This document shows, one piece after another, positions 25,972-35,694 of a stretch of DNA of 64,000 bases (positions within the stretch are counted from its first letter, which is position 1; each line of letters starts with the position of its first letter). A program made the translations under genes and the position numbers. This stretch comes from Mycobacterium shigaense (GTDB lineage: Bacteria > Actinomycetota > Actinomycetes > Mycobacteriales > Mycobacteriaceae), in NCBI RefSeq assembly GCF_002356315.1, contig NZ_AP018164.1, forward strand, positions 5,146,001-5,210,000, in the 5' to 3' direction. The notes beneath the pieces are model-generated. The model ran no database searches. It was not told the DNA's origin and saw only the letters and a list, made by a program, of their open reading frames with translations.

Positions 25972-26766
25972 ATGCCCAGCCCCACGCCTGTCCGCCCCGC
26001 CCTCACGGGCGTTGCCGACGACGAGGAGAACACCATCGAGATCGGTGGAACTGACCCTGGCATGATCCGCGCCGGAGCAGCCGCGGCCGCGCGCCGGCGG
26101 GAACTCGACATCAGTCAGCGCAGCCTCGCCGCGGACGGGATCATCAACGCCGGCGCTCTGATCGCGTTCGAGAAGGGACGCAGCTGGCCGCGCGAACGAA
26201 CGCGGGCCAAGCTCGAGGAAGTGCTGCGCTGGCCGACCGGAACCATCGAGCGGATCCGACGCGGTGAACCCGCGGCCGGGGAGGCGACCGCGCCGCCTCC
26301 CTCCCACCCAGACACGGTGACCGGGGCCGACGCCGGCGCGGCCTCGTTGGTCGCTCAAGCGGTCGTCGCCGCGATCGACAGCTGCAGCCTGGCCATCGCC
26401 GCGCTCCCGCCGGCCGATCAACCGGATTTCACCGAGCGGGTGGCGCCCATCCTCGCCGACTTGCGCCAGCTCGAGGCCATTGCCGAACGCGCGACTCGAA
26501 TCAGCCAGATAACCCCGGAATTGATCAAGGCGCTCAGCGCGGTTCGCCGGTATCGCGACGAACTGACGACACTCGGTGCGGGCGCCCCGGATGCGCCGCT
26601 GGCGCAACGTTTATACGCCGCCCGGCGGCGCGCTAACCTTTCCCCGGGGGAAACCGCCCGAGCGGCCGGCGTCGACGAAGAAATGATCGTGCGCGCGGAA
26701 GCAGAAGTGCCCGTGCCGGCTCACGTCGTCGATGCGATCGAAACGCTGATCGGCCAGATCAACTGA
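25972..26766 (+). CDS. HTH-containing protein at the ESX-1 locus edge
   Basis: A 264-residue protein in the place of Rv3863. Residues about 30-100 look like a Cro/CI-type helix-turn-helix: IRAGAAAAARRRELDISQRS, then LAADGIINAGALIAFEKGRSWPRERT. A central Ala-rich helical region (about 110-205) follows, then a second short HTH-like segment, LYAARRRANLSPGETARAAGV. I do not know a described member. The location between whiB6 and espE and the direct repeats upstream suggest a local regulator. GGGGAAGGAG lies before the ATG. Rv3863 as I remember it is longer and not clearly similar. Confidence 0.75.
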   Translation: MPSPTPVRPALTGVADDEENTIEIGGTDPGMIRAGAAAAARRRELDISQRSLAADGIINAGALIAFEKGRSWPRERTRAKLEEVLRWPTGTIERIRRGEPAAGEATAPPPSHPDTVTGADAGAASLVAQAVVAAIDSCSLAIAALPPADQPDFTERVAPILADLRQLEAIAERATRISQITPELIKALSAVRRYRDELTTLGAGAPDAPLAQRLYAARRRANLSPGETARAAGVDEEMIVRAEAEVPVPAHVVDAIETLIGQIN

Positions 26767-26980
26767 TTGCGGCGGGTTCGGCTCGCCGAAAAATTCCAAT
26801 TGTTCGTTTTGTGGCAACTTTGCGTCAATGTTTCCCGTAGCGTCCGCCCGCCCGGTGGTGGAAGCTGTTGGCTAGCCGAAAAATTCGTGCACTGGAGCGA
26901 GTTTAAACGCGGATAGGCTTGATCCAACGTGCACAGGGTTCGGTGCACACGATCCAGCGAGCGTGAAGGGAATCACCGAC

Positions 26981-28333
26981 GTGGCTTGGCTTAACGGTGC
27001 GACGGATTTAGCGACTTGCGTGAAGAGTTTCGGCAGCGGCGTTACTGCCGCTTCAGCCGGCGACTGGGCCACCCTTGGTGCGAGCGCAGCAACGATCGTC
27101 GGTAAAGGAATGATCTACCTCAGCAAACAATGGACGAAACTCGCGGACGTTTTGAAAACGGACGCCGTGAAGAAGGCCCTGCCGACCCCCACGGCCATTG
27201 TCGATGCCGCGGCCCTGGCCATCACCATCGTGGACTTGCTGAACGGATTCGGGACACCCAACTCGGGGTCTGCCGTATCCACCGCCGCGGACAAGCTCAA
27301 CCTCTTCCAGAAGGACTTGGACCCGGGGTGCGTTCCGGACCCGCGAGACTGGAGCGGTACCGCGGCGACCGCCTATACCGCCCAGAACGCCAAGCTGAAG
27401 GCCTTCGCGGAGACCATGAAAGGGTACGACCAGGAGCTGAAGGGCTACATAGCCAACCAGGCGGCCAAGGTCAAAGAGGCACACCTGTGCTGCACAGTCA
27501 ACGTGGCCGTGCTGACCGCGGCGGCGGGAATCGCCCTGGCCCTGTACCTGATTCCCATCACCGGGCCGTCGTGGTCGATGGCGTGGCAGATCGTCGCCGC
27601 CTTCGCCTGCTGCATGGCAACCTTCGCGCTCGAGGTCATGACGGTGACGAATTCGGGGTCGATTTCCAACCAGGTCAGCGTGTTGGCGCGGAAGTACGTC
27701 AAGCTCGGCTCGGACATCGACACGCAGCTGGCGGGCAGCTTCGGCAAGATTCAGGGCAAGGTGGCCACGCAAAGTTCGTCCCAGTTGTCCAACTTCCGTG
27801 GCATCTCCGACGGTCTCACGACCTTCTCCTTCGCGCCGACCGTCGCCGAATTGGCGAATAAGGCCGGCGACACGGTCTCGGAGCCGAAAAAGCAGGTCCT
27901 CGCCGGAGCCAGTGAAGCGGCTGCTACCAAATCCTCGACCGGCACCAAGACCGACACCTCGACCAAGACCGGTGACAAGACGGCGACGACAACGTCGAGC
28001 ACTTTCACGCCGCCCACGCTGGCCCAGGTGGGGCAGGCATCCCAGGGGCTCAACCAATTTGGGCAGACGTTCAGTCAGGGCGCATCGCAGATCCAGCAGC
28101 TCGCCCAATCCGCGAAGGGGTCGGGCACTCCGGCCGCCGCGGCCGCCCCGATCGCGGCCAACGACGTGAGCGACGTCAAGGACGAGGACGCGAAGAAGGA
28201 CGACGAAGAAAAGAAGAAGAGGGACGCGGAGGCCGGTGCCGCCGCGGGTACGGACGGTAGCGAACGCGCACCCGTTGATGCGCCGACACCCGCCGCCGCG
28301 GCCGCCCCCGGCGGTCGCGAGCGCGTCCTTTGA
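26981..28333 (+). CDS. espE: EspE/EspA-type ESX-1 secretion-associated protein
   Basis: A 450-residue protein at the espE position, directly before espF. The N-terminal half contains the secreted-substrate helical hairpin with DWSGTAATAYTAQNAKL (WxG-like) and ANQAAKVKEA, then two hydrophobic stretches (LTAAAGIALALYLIPI and MAWQIVAAFACCMATFAL). The C-terminus ends with a charged tail carrying ERAPVDA, like the ERAPI/ERAPV ends of EspE and EspA. The middle is a Thr/Lys/Ser-rich linker rather than the Pro/Leu/Gly-rich core I remember in EspE. The GTG at 26981 was chosen because GAAGGG lies 10 bases before it; an in-frame GTG at 26963 lacks a site. Confidence 0.72.
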   Translation: MAWLNGATDLATCVKSFGSGVTAASAGDWATLGASAATIVGKGMIYLSKQWTKLADVLKTDAVKKALPTPTAIVDAAALAITIVDLLNGFGTPNSGSAVSTAADKLNLFQKDLDPGCVPDPRDWSGTAATAYTAQNAKLKAFAETMKGYDQELKGYIANQAAKVKEAHLCCTVNVAVLTAAAGIALALYLIPITGPSWSMAWQIVAAFACCMATFALEVMTVTNSGSISNQVSVLARKYVKLGSDIDTQLAGSFGKIQGKVATQSSSQLSNFRGISDGLTTFSFAPTVAELANKAGDTVSEPKKQVLAGASEAAATKSSTGTKTDTSTKTGDKTATTTSSTFTPPTLAQVGQASQGLNQFGQTFSQGASQIQQLAQSAKGSGTPAAAAAPIAANDVSDVKDEDAKKDDEEKKKRDAEAGAAAGTDGSERAPVDAPTPAAAAAPGGRERVL

Positions 28334-28401
28334 TCGCTCCGCCCAAAACCACACCGCCACAACGGGATAGCGCGAGTACCACACGTTAAGGAGACCGACC
28401 G

Positions 28402-28716
28402 ATGGCAGATCTATTGCTCAACCCCTCGATCCTCACGACGCTGGCGAACAGCCAGGATTCCGCCGCCAAGGATGCTGAGGATGCCGCCAACGCACTGAAC
28501 GGGACGGCAAGCAACTGCTGGCTCAACCACGGCGTCATCAGCGGACCCTCCAACAATGCTTTCAGCACCATCGAAGACATTCGCAAAGCGGCGGGGAAGG
28601 CTCTTGCCAAAGGAAGCAACGGCCTGGCCGCAAAGCTGCGCACCGCCCGAGAGGCGTACACCGGCGTGGACTCCGAGCTGGCCGGGAACCTCAACAAGCA
28701 GATGCTTGACACATAA
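28402..28716 (+). CDS. espF: EspF-like ESX-1 secreted protein
   Basis: A 104-residue small helical protein at the espF position, nearly the same length as M. tuberculosis EspF (103). It forms two helices separated by a turn at NCWLNHGVISGPS. A type VII signal-like YTGVDSEL (YxxxD/E) follows the second helix. Overall identity to EspF is modest; assignment rests on length, place and motif. GGAG lies before the ATG. It forms a pair with the preceding EspE-like gene, as EspE/EspF and EspA/EspC do. Confidence 0.8.
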   Translation: MADLLLNPSILTTLANSQDSAAKDAEDAANALNGTASNCWLNHGVISGPSNNAFSTIEDIRKAAGKALAKGSNGLAAKLRTAREAYTGVDSELAGNLNKQMLDT

Positions 28717-28718
28717 CC

Positions 28719-29594
28719 ATGGCCGGTCCCCTCACTGCCGGCCACGCCGGGTTAGTCGACCGCGTGGTCGGCGTCGAGGTGACCATTGACGGTCTGCTGC
28801 TGATCGCGGACCGATTGCACCTGATCGAATTTCCCGTCGCGCTTGGGATCCGGCCGAACATTCCGCAGGAGGAGCTGCGTAACCTGGTCTGGGACCAGGT
28901 GCAGCGCGACCTCATCGCCCAAGGCGTGCTGGACCATTCCGGCCGGCCCCACCCGACGGTGGCGGCGATGGTCGACACCCTCAGCCGGGCGGACCGGACC
29001 TTGGAGGGCCGCTGGTTCCGGCGCGACGCCGGCGGCGCGATGGTGCGATTTGCGGTGTGCCGCAAAGGCGAACACCACGTCATCGCCGCACGCGACGGCG
29101 AAATGCTGGTGCTTCAGCTGGTGGCGCCGCAGATCGGTCTGGCGGCCATGGTGACCACCGTGCTCGGCGCCGCGCCCGGCGCCAACGTCGAGCCGCTGAC
29201 GGGCGTGGCCACCGAGCTGGCCGCGTGCACCACCGCCGCCCAACTGGTCAGCCACGGCGTGACACCGGCTTCGGCGCGCAACTACGCTGAGATCGTCGCC
29301 AATCCGAGCGGCTGGGTGGAAATCGTTGCCGGACAACGTCATTCCGGTGGAACGGCGACGCACACCGATGTCGCCGCGGGCGTGCTCGACTCGCCGCTGG
29401 GCCGGCTGGTGTCGCTGCCCCGCCGCGTCGGCGGCGAGCTGTACGGAAGCTTTCTGTCCGGCACCCAGGAAAACCTGCAACGCACGCTGGCCGGACTGTT
29501 GGAATTCCTCCCCGCCCGCGCATGGTTCGACCACACCACCGATGCCGCGTCTGCTCATGCCCCTGACCACGCTCACGCCTCCCATCGAGGCTGA
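28719..29594 (+). CDS. espG1: EspG1, cytosolic chaperone of PE-PPE substrates
   Basis: A 291-residue protein, close to M. tuberculosis EspG1 (283) throughout: VVGVEVTIDGLLLIADRLHLIEFPV, IRPNIPQEELRN, RTLEGRWFRRD, VEPLTGVATELA, and LGRLVSLPRRVGGELYGSFL. EspG proteins bind the tips of PE-PPE dimers and deliver them to the ESX machine. Only two bases separate it from espF. The conserved protein suggests PPE68 export still requires EspG1 despite the missing pe35. Confidence 0.96.
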   Translation: MAGPLTAGHAGLVDRVVGVEVTIDGLLLIADRLHLIEFPVALGIRPNIPQEELRNLVWDQVQRDLIAQGVLDHSGRPHPTVAAMVDTLSRADRTLEGRWFRRDAGGAMVRFAVCRKGEHHVIAARDGEMLVLQLVAPQIGLAAMVTTVLGAAPGANVEPLTGVATELAACTTAAQLVSHGVTPASARNYAEIVANPSGWVEIVAGQRHSGGTATHTDVAAGVLDSPLGRLVSLPRRVGGELYGSFLSGTQENLQRTLAGLLEFLPARAWFDHTTDAASAHAPDHAHASHRG

Positions 29595-29626
29595 ATCTCC
29601 GCCGCTACCACTGAAAGTTGGATCTC

Positions 29627-30232
29627 ATGCCCGACCGCGATGCGCACGACGACCTCTCCGCCTTGGACTTCTCGCCCGACCAGTCGGGGTCCGACGACGG
29701 CCACGACGAATCGGACGCGCTCGACTTTTCCGCCGCCGAGGATGACGGGGAGGAATCGGGCGTCGATGCGTTGTACGACTACGCGTCCACCGAGCCCGAA
29801 GAGGTCGACACCGAACTGGACGCCATCGCCGCGGCGACCGAGGCCGCCGCGACTGAAGACGAAGACGACGGCATCATGGAGTTCACCGTCACCAACCCCC
29901 CCGAGACGGTCTCGGTGACGGCCCTCAACGACGGCAGGACTCAGCGAGTCAGGCTCGCGCCCACCGCGACGAAGCTCACCGAAACCGAGGTCGCCGAGGA
30001 GATCGTCGTCCTCGCCGAACTGGCCCGGAAGAAGGGACTGGCCGGCATGCACACCTACCTGTTGGACAACGCCTCCGAGATCGAGGGGCTGGACGGGCTC
30101 GCCGAACTCGGAGTGGACAGCAACCAGCTGCTGCGCGACATGATGGAATCCGGCATGCAGCTGCCGACGCCGGAGCAGGCCGACGCGGCACAGACCGAAG
30201 TCTTCGCCGCCCGCTACAACTCGGATAAATGA
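29627..30232 (+). CDS. espH: EspH-like ESX-1 accessory protein
   Basis: A 201-residue acidic protein (M. tuberculosis EspH is 183). The first 90 residues are Asp/Glu-rich with repeated ALDFS-type words. The rest contains EFTVTNPPETVSVTALNDGR, EEIVVLAELARKKG and the tail LPTPEQADAAQTEVFAARY, which match EspH. EspH is needed for secretion of EspE/EspF in M. marinum. The ATG at 29627 was chosen over an in-frame TTG three codons upstream. Its stop overlaps the eccA1 start (ATGA). Confidence 0.9.
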   Translation: MPDRDAHDDLSALDFSPDQSGSDDGHDESDALDFSAAEDDGEESGVDALYDYASTEPEEVDTELDAIAAATEAAATEDEDDGIMEFTVTNPPETVSVTALNDGRTQRVRLAPTATKLTETEVAEEIVVLAELARKKGLAGMHTYLLDNASEIEGLDGLAELGVDSNQLLRDMMESGMQLPTPEQADAAQTEVFAARYNSDK

Positions 30233-31950
30233 CCGATCACCTGGCCGGTCTGTTCGAGAGCGCAGTCGGCATGCTGCCCGTCTCGGAGGCACGGTCGCTG
30301 GACCTGTTCACCGAGATCACCAACTACGACGAATCCGCTTGTGACGCATGGGTCGGCCGCATCAGATGCGGCGACACCGATCGGGTGACGCTGTTTCGTG
30401 CCTGGTATTCGCGCACCCACTTCGGCCGCCTGGCGGGGTCGGCCCAGATCTCGATGAGCTCCGTGGGAGCCAGGGTTCCCATCGGCGGCCTCTACGGCGA
30501 CATCACCTACCCGGTCAATTCGCCGTTGGCGATCACCCTCGGTTTCGCGGTGAACGAAGCGTCGCACGGCAACTACGCGGATGCGATGGAAGCGGTCGAG
30601 GGCAGCCCGACCACCGGCGCCGAGCACTTGTTGTCGTGGGCGAAGGCCGTGATCTACGGTGCTGCGGAGCGGTGGACCGAGGTGATCGACGAAGTCAGGA
30701 GCGCCGGTAAGTGGCCGGATGCGTTCCTGGCCGCCGCCGCCGGAGTTGCGCACGGCGTCGCGGCCGCCAACCTCGGCTTGTTCACCGAAGCCGAACGCCG
30801 ACTCACCGAGGCGAACTCCTCGCCGGCGGGTGAAGCGTGTGCTCAGGCCATCGCCTGGTACCTCGCGATGACCCGTCGCAGCCAAGGCAACGAAGAGGCC
30901 GCTGTAGCCCTGCTGGAGTGGCTGCAGACCACCCATCCGAGCTCGAAAGTCACTGCGGCGCTGAACGATCCGTCTCAACGCTTGACGACCACCACCGCTG
31001 AGCAGATCTCGGCCCGCACCGACCCGTGGGATGCGACCACTGTCGTGGCCGACACGTCGGGGCGAGAAAGACTACTGGCCGAGGCCGAGGCCGAGCTGCA
31101 ACGTCAGATCGGTCTCACCCGAGTCAAGGACCAAGTCGAGCGATACCGCGCCGCGACCCAAATGGCGCGAGTGCGCGCCGCGCGCGGCATGAAGGTCGCG
31201 CAACCGAGCAAGCACATGATCTTCACCGGGCCGCCGGGTACCGGCAAGACGACGATCGCCCGGGTCGTGGCCAACATCCTCGCGGGGCTGGGCGTCATCC
31301 AGGAACCGAAGCTCATCGAAACGGCCCGAAAGGATTTCGTCGCCGAATACGAAGGCCAATCGGCGGTCAAGACCACCAAGGTGATCGACCGTGCGCTGGG
31401 CGGTGTGCTGTTCATCGACGAGGCCTACGCACTGGTGCAGGAACGAGCCGGGCGGACCGACCCATTCGGACAGGAAGCCCTCGACACGCTCCTGGCCCGA
31501 ATGGAGAACGATCGTGACCGGCTTGTGGTGATCATCGCGGGATACAGCAACGACATCGACCGGCTGCTCGAAACCAACGAGGGCTTGCGGTCGCGATTCG
31601 CCACCCGGATCGAATTCGACTCCTACTCACCCGAGGAGATCCTGGAAATTGCGAAAGTTATTGCAGAATACAATGATTCGTCGCTCAGTTTTGAGGCGGC
31701 CGACTACCTGCTGGAAGCGGCCAAGCTGCTGAGTCAACAGACGGTGCGTGGTAAGGCCGCGCTCGACATCGCCGGCAACGGTCGCTACGCGCGTCAGCTG
31801 GTGGAGGCCGGCGAGCAGTACCGCGACATCCGCCTCACCCGGGCGATCGACTTCGAGCAGCTCGACGCCGACCGCCTCAGCGAGATCAACGGCGACGACA
31901 TGGCCGAGGCGATCGCCGCGGTACACGGGCGCCTGAACATCGCCGAGTGA
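30229..31950 (+). CDS. eccA1: EccA1, AAA+ ATPase of ESX-1
   Basis: A 573-residue protein, exactly the length of M. tuberculosis EccA1. The N-terminal half (to about residue 270) consists of TPR-like helical repeats. The C-terminal AAA+ (CbbX-like) domain has Walker A GPPGTGKTT at residues 334-342, Walker B VLFIDEAYAL, and the sensor/arginine-finger region NEGLRSRFATRIEF. It acts in the cytosol, probably on EspG-bound or EspC-like substrates. Translation is coupled to espH. Confidence 0.98.
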   Translation: MTDHLAGLFESAVGMLPVSEARSLDLFTEITNYDESACDAWVGRIRCGDTDRVTLFRAWYSRTHFGRLAGSAQISMSSVGARVPIGGLYGDITYPVNSPLAITLGFAVNEASHGNYADAMEAVEGSPTTGAEHLLSWAKAVIYGAAERWTEVIDEVRSAGKWPDAFLAAAAGVAHGVAAANLGLFTEAERRLTEANSSPAGEACAQAIAWYLAMTRRSQGNEEAAVALLEWLQTTHPSSKVTAALNDPSQRLTTTTAEQISARTDPWDATTVVADTSGRERLLAEAEAELQRQIGLTRVKDQVERYRAATQMARVRAARGMKVAQPSKHMIFTGPPGTGKTTIARVVANILAGLGVIQEPKLIETARKDFVAEYEGQSAVKTTKVIDRALGGVLFIDEAYALVQERAGRTDPFGQEALDTLLARMENDRDRLVVIIAGYSNDIDRLLETNEGLRSRFATRIEFDSYSPEEILEIAKVIAEYNDSSLSFEAADYLLEAAKLLSQQTVRGKAALDIAGNGRYARQLVEAGEQYRDIRLTRAIDFEQLDADRLSEINGDDMAEAIAAVHGRLNIAE

Positions 31951-31953
31951 CGT

Positions 31954-33399
31954 ATGGCGGGTTTTCGGCTTACCACCAAGGTCCAGGTGAGCGGCTGGCG
32001 CTTTCTGCTCCGGCGATTGGAGCATGCCATCGTCCGCCGCGATACCCGGATGTTCGACGACCCGCTGTCGTTCTACGGGCGATCAGCCGCGCTCGGTGTC
32101 GTCATCGCGGTCTTGATTCTGGTGGGCGCCTTGGCGATGGCCTACTTCAAGCCGCAGGGCAAACTCGGCGCCGGCAATCTGTTCGTCGACCGCTCGACCA
32201 ATCAGCTCTACCTCATGGTCTCGGGCCAGCTGCACCCGGTCTACAACCTGACCTCGGCGCGCCTGGTGCTCGGAAATTCCGCGGAGCCAACGGCCGTGAA
32301 GTCCGCCGAGCTGAACAAGCTGCCCAAGGGGCAGTCGATCGGCATTCCCGGCGCTCCGTACGCGACACCCGTCGCGTCGGACTCCTCGTCGGTGTGGGCG
32401 CTGTGTGACACCGTCACCAAGGCCGACACCACGACACCGGCCGTGCAGACGGCCGTCATATCGATGCCGTTGATCATCGACGCCGCGATCAATCCGATCC
32501 TGCCGAGCGAGGCACTGCTGGCCACCTTCCAGGGCAAGGACTGGGTCATCACGTCGAAAGGGCGGCACGCGACCGACCTGACGAACCGCTCCGTCACCTC
32601 GGCGCTGGGGATACCGGCGAGCGCCAAACCTACCCCGATCTCGGCAGCGATGTTCAACGCAATCCCGGACTCCGGGTCCTGGCTGTTGCCGCCGATCCCG
32701 GGCGAGGGGGCGCCCAACACCCTCGGGCTGCCGGACGAGCTGGTGATCGGGTCGGTCTTCCAGGTGCAAACCGTGTACGGTTCGCAGTTCTACGTGGTGC
32801 TGCACGACGGTGTCGCGCACGTGAACGCCAACACCGCCTCGGTACTGCGCGCAATCGAATCCTATGGGCAGGTGGCGATCCCGTCGGTGGTGAAGAGCCA
32901 GGTCGTCCGGATCCCCGAACGCGAGTATCCCTCGCCGCTGCCCGACGAGGCGATCAAACTGGTGTCCCGGCCGAATGAGCCAGTGCTGTGCTGGACGTGG
33001 GAGCGCAAGGCCGGCGAGTCCGGTGCGGCGTTGACCACCGTGTTGACCGGGCGGTACCTACCGATACCGCCGTCGATGATGAGCCTGGGGATCAAGCAGA
33101 TTCAGGGCTCGGCCATCGTATTCACCAACGGCGGCAAGTATGTGCAGTTGCAGTCCCCGGATCCCCGATACGGCGAATCGCTGTACTACGTCGACCCGGA
33201 AGGTGTGCGCTACGGCATACCGGACGGGCAGACGGCGGCGGCGCTGGGCCTGTCGTCACCCAAGCCGGCGCCGTGGGAAATCATTCGCCTCCTGGTGGAC
33301 GGTCCGGTGCTGTCCAAAGAGGCCGCACTGCTCGAGCACGACACCCTGCCCGCGGACCCCAGCCCGCGAAAGCTGCCCGCGGCCCCCGGAGCGTCCTGA
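31954..33399 (+). CDS. eccB1: EccB1, ESX-1 core membrane protein
   Basis: A 481-residue component of the ESX-1 inner-membrane complex. A short cytosolic N-terminus (MAGFRLTTKVQVSGWRFLLRR) leads to one transmembrane helix (about residues 45-67, ALGVVIAVLILVGALAMAYF), followed by a large periplasmic domain of repeats. A conserved Cys pair (CDTV and CWTW) is likely disulfide-bonded. Four bases separate it from eccA1, and its stop overlaps the eccCa1 start (TGATG). Confidence 0.97.
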   Translation: MAGFRLTTKVQVSGWRFLLRRLEHAIVRRDTRMFDDPLSFYGRSAALGVVIAVLILVGALAMAYFKPQGKLGAGNLFVDRSTNQLYLMVSGQLHPVYNLTSARLVLGNSAEPTAVKSAELNKLPKGQSIGIPGAPYATPVASDSSSVWALCDTVTKADTTTPAVQTAVISMPLIIDAAINPILPSEALLATFQGKDWVITSKGRHATDLTNRSVTSALGIPASAKPTPISAAMFNAIPDSGSWLLPPIPGEGAPNTLGLPDELVIGSVFQVQTVYGSQFYVVLHDGVAHVNANTASVLRAIESYGQVAIPSVVKSQVVRIPEREYPSPLPDEAIKLVSRPNEPVLCWTWERKAGESGAALTTVLTGRYLPIPPSMMSLGIKQIQGSAIVFTNGGKYVQLQSPDPRYGESLYYVDPEGVRYGIPDGQTAAALGLSSPKPAPWEIIRLLVDGPVLSKEAALLEHDTLPADPSPRKLPAAPGAS

Positions 33400-35645
33400 T
33401 GGCGACGAAGAAGTTCACCCCGAGCGTCACCCGCGGCCCCCGGCTGACCCCGGGCGAGATCGCGATCACGCCTCCCGAGGACCTCGGCGTCGACGTCCCG
33501 GCGGGGTTTGTCCAGCGAATTCTTCCGTATGTCATGGGTGTCTGCATGCTCGGCATGATCGGCATCATGGTGTTCACCGGCACCAAGGCGCTGTCGCCGT
33601 ACATGATGATGACGCCGCTGATGATGATCATGATGTCGTTGAGCATGGTGGGCGCCGGCGGGGGCGGCGGCGGCAAGAAGGTGCCCGAGATCAACGCCGA
33701 CCGCAAGGAATACCTGCGTTATCTGGCCGGGCTGCGCCCGCGCGTGACATCGTCGGCCACCGCGCAGGTAGCGTTCTTCGGTTATCACGCACCACATCCC
33801 GACGATCTGCTGTCGATCGTCGGCACACCCCGGCAGTGGTCGCGCCCCGCCAGCGCCGACTTCTACGCAGCCACCCGCATCGGGATCGGCGACCAACCGG
33901 CGGTCGACCGGTTGATGAAGCCGTCGGTCGGCGGCGAGCTCGCCGGCCCGACGGCGGCGCCACAGCCGTACCTGGAGCCGGTCGCCAACATGTGGGCCGT
34001 CAAGTTTCTGCGCACCCACGGGCTGATCCACGACTGCCCGAAGTTGGTGCAGCTGAGGACCTTTCCGACCATCGCCGTGGGCGGCGACCCGGCGGGGTCC
34101 GCGGGGTTGCTGACCGCGATGATCTGCCATCTCGCCGTGTTTCATCCGCCGGACCTGTTGGCAATTCGCGTTCTCACCGAGACTCCGGACGATCCCGAGT
34201 GGTCGTGGCTGAAATGGCTGCCGCACGTGCAGCACCCCACCGACACGGACGCCGCCGGGCCGGTCCGAATGATCTCCGCCCAACCGGAAAGCCTGTCGGA
34301 TCTGGCCGCGCGCGGCCCGCACTCGCCCGATTCGACTCCGGGCGGACCCTACGTCGTGGTGGTGGATCTGACCGGCGGCAAGGCGGGGGTTCCGCCCGAC
34401 GGCAGGGCGGGGGTCACGGTGCTCACCCTAGGCAACCATCGCGGCTCGAATTACCGGATTCGCGTGGCCGAGGATGGCACCGCCGACGACCGGCTGCCGG
34501 GCCAATCGTTCCGTCAGGTGACGGCGACCACCGACCGCATGACTGCGCAGCAGGCGGCGCGCATCGCGAGAAAGCTTGCCGGATGGTCGATCACCGGCAC
34601 CATCATCGACAAGAAGAGCGGCGCGGGCGCAAAGAAGAAGGTGGCCACCGAATGGCATCAGCTGGTCGGAGCCAAGAGCGTCGAGGAAGTGACGCCCGCC
34701 CGCTGGCGCATGTTCGCAGACAAAGATCTGGACCGGCTGAAGATCCCGTTCGGTCACCAACTCAAGACCGGTGAAGTCATGTACCTCGATATCAAGGAGG
34801 GCGCCGAATTCGGCGGCGGGCCGCACGGCATGCTCATCGGAACCACCGGGTCGGGCAAGTCCGAGTTTCTCCGCACCCTGATCCTGTCGCTGGTGGCGAT
34901 GCACCATCCCGATCAGGTGAACCTCCTGCTCACGGACTTCAAGGGCGGTTCGACGTTTCTGGGGATGGAAAAGCTCCCGCATACGGCCGCCGTCATCACC
35001 AATATGGCGGAGGAGGCCGAGCTCGTCGGGCGGATGGGTGAGGTGCTGACCGGGGAGCTCGACCGCCGGCAGAACCTGCTGCGGCAGGCCGGGATCCAGG
35101 TCGGCGCGACCGGAGCGCTCTCCGGTGTGGCCGAGTACGAGAAGTACCGCGAACGTGGAGCCGACTTGAAGCCGCTGCCAACGCTTTTCGTCGTGGTCGA
35201 CGAGTTCGCGGAGTTGCTGCAAAGCCACCCGGACTTCGTCGGGCTGTTTGACCGCATCTGCCGGGTGGGCCGCTCGCTGCGGGTGCATCTGCTGCTGGCC
35301 ACCCAGTCGCTGCAAACCGGTGGGGCGCGCATCGACAAACTGGAGCCGAACCTGACCTACCGAATCGCGTTGCGTACCACCAGCTCGCATGAATCCAAGT
35401 CGGTGATCGGAACCCCGGAGGCACAATACATCACGAACAAGGAGAGTGGCGTCGGGTTCTTGCGGGTCGGTATGGAGGACCCGGTCAAATTCAGCACGCT
35501 GTACACCGGCGCCACGTACGTTCCACCGGTCCAGGCCGAGAGCAACGGGGAAGTCAGCGTGGACGGCTCGCGCAACGGCTCGCGGCCCGTGCAAGTCCGG
35601 CAGTTCACCGCGGCGCCGATCGTCGACGAAGAGGTGCCGGCATGA
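33399..35645 (+). CDS. eccCa1: EccCa1, FtsK/SpoIIIE-type ATPase of ESX-1
   Basis: A 748-residue protein (747 in M. tuberculosis). Two N-terminal transmembrane helices (about residues 44-66 and 70-88) are followed by the DUF/stalk region and the first ATPase domain, with Walker A GTTGSGKSE at about residue 480 and Walker B LFVVVDEF. With EccCb1 it forms the split EccC1 motor. The ATG overlaps the eccB1 stop. Confidence 0.98.
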   Translation: MATKKFTPSVTRGPRLTPGEIAITPPEDLGVDVPAGFVQRILPYVMGVCMLGMIGIMVFTGTKALSPYMMMTPLMMIMMSLSMVGAGGGGGGKKVPEINADRKEYLRYLAGLRPRVTSSATAQVAFFGYHAPHPDDLLSIVGTPRQWSRPASADFYAATRIGIGDQPAVDRLMKPSVGGELAGPTAAPQPYLEPVANMWAVKFLRTHGLIHDCPKLVQLRTFPTIAVGGDPAGSAGLLTAMICHLAVFHPPDLLAIRVLTETPDDPEWSWLKWLPHVQHPTDTDAAGPVRMISAQPESLSDLAARGPHSPDSTPGGPYVVVVDLTGGKAGVPPDGRAGVTVLTLGNHRGSNYRIRVAEDGTADDRLPGQSFRQVTATTDRMTAQQAARIARKLAGWSITGTIIDKKSGAGAKKKVATEWHQLVGAKSVEEVTPARWRMFADKDLDRLKIPFGHQLKTGEVMYLDIKEGAEFGGGPHGMLIGTTGSGKSEFLRTLILSLVAMHHPDQVNLLLTDFKGGSTFLGMEKLPHTAAVITNMAEEAELVGRMGEVLTGELDRRQNLLRQAGIQVGATGALSGVAEYEKYRERGADLKPLPTLFVVVDEFAELLQSHPDFVGLFDRICRVGRSLRVHLLLATQSLQTGGARIDKLEPNLTYRIALRTTSSHESKSVIGTPEAQYITNKESGVGFLRVGMEDPVKFSTLYTGATYVPPVQAESNGEVSVDGSRNGSRPVQVRQFTAAPIVDEEVPA

Positions 35646-35694
35646 GTCGCGCCGGCGCCGATGCAGAGCACAGCGGTGAGGAGGGGCGACGCCC

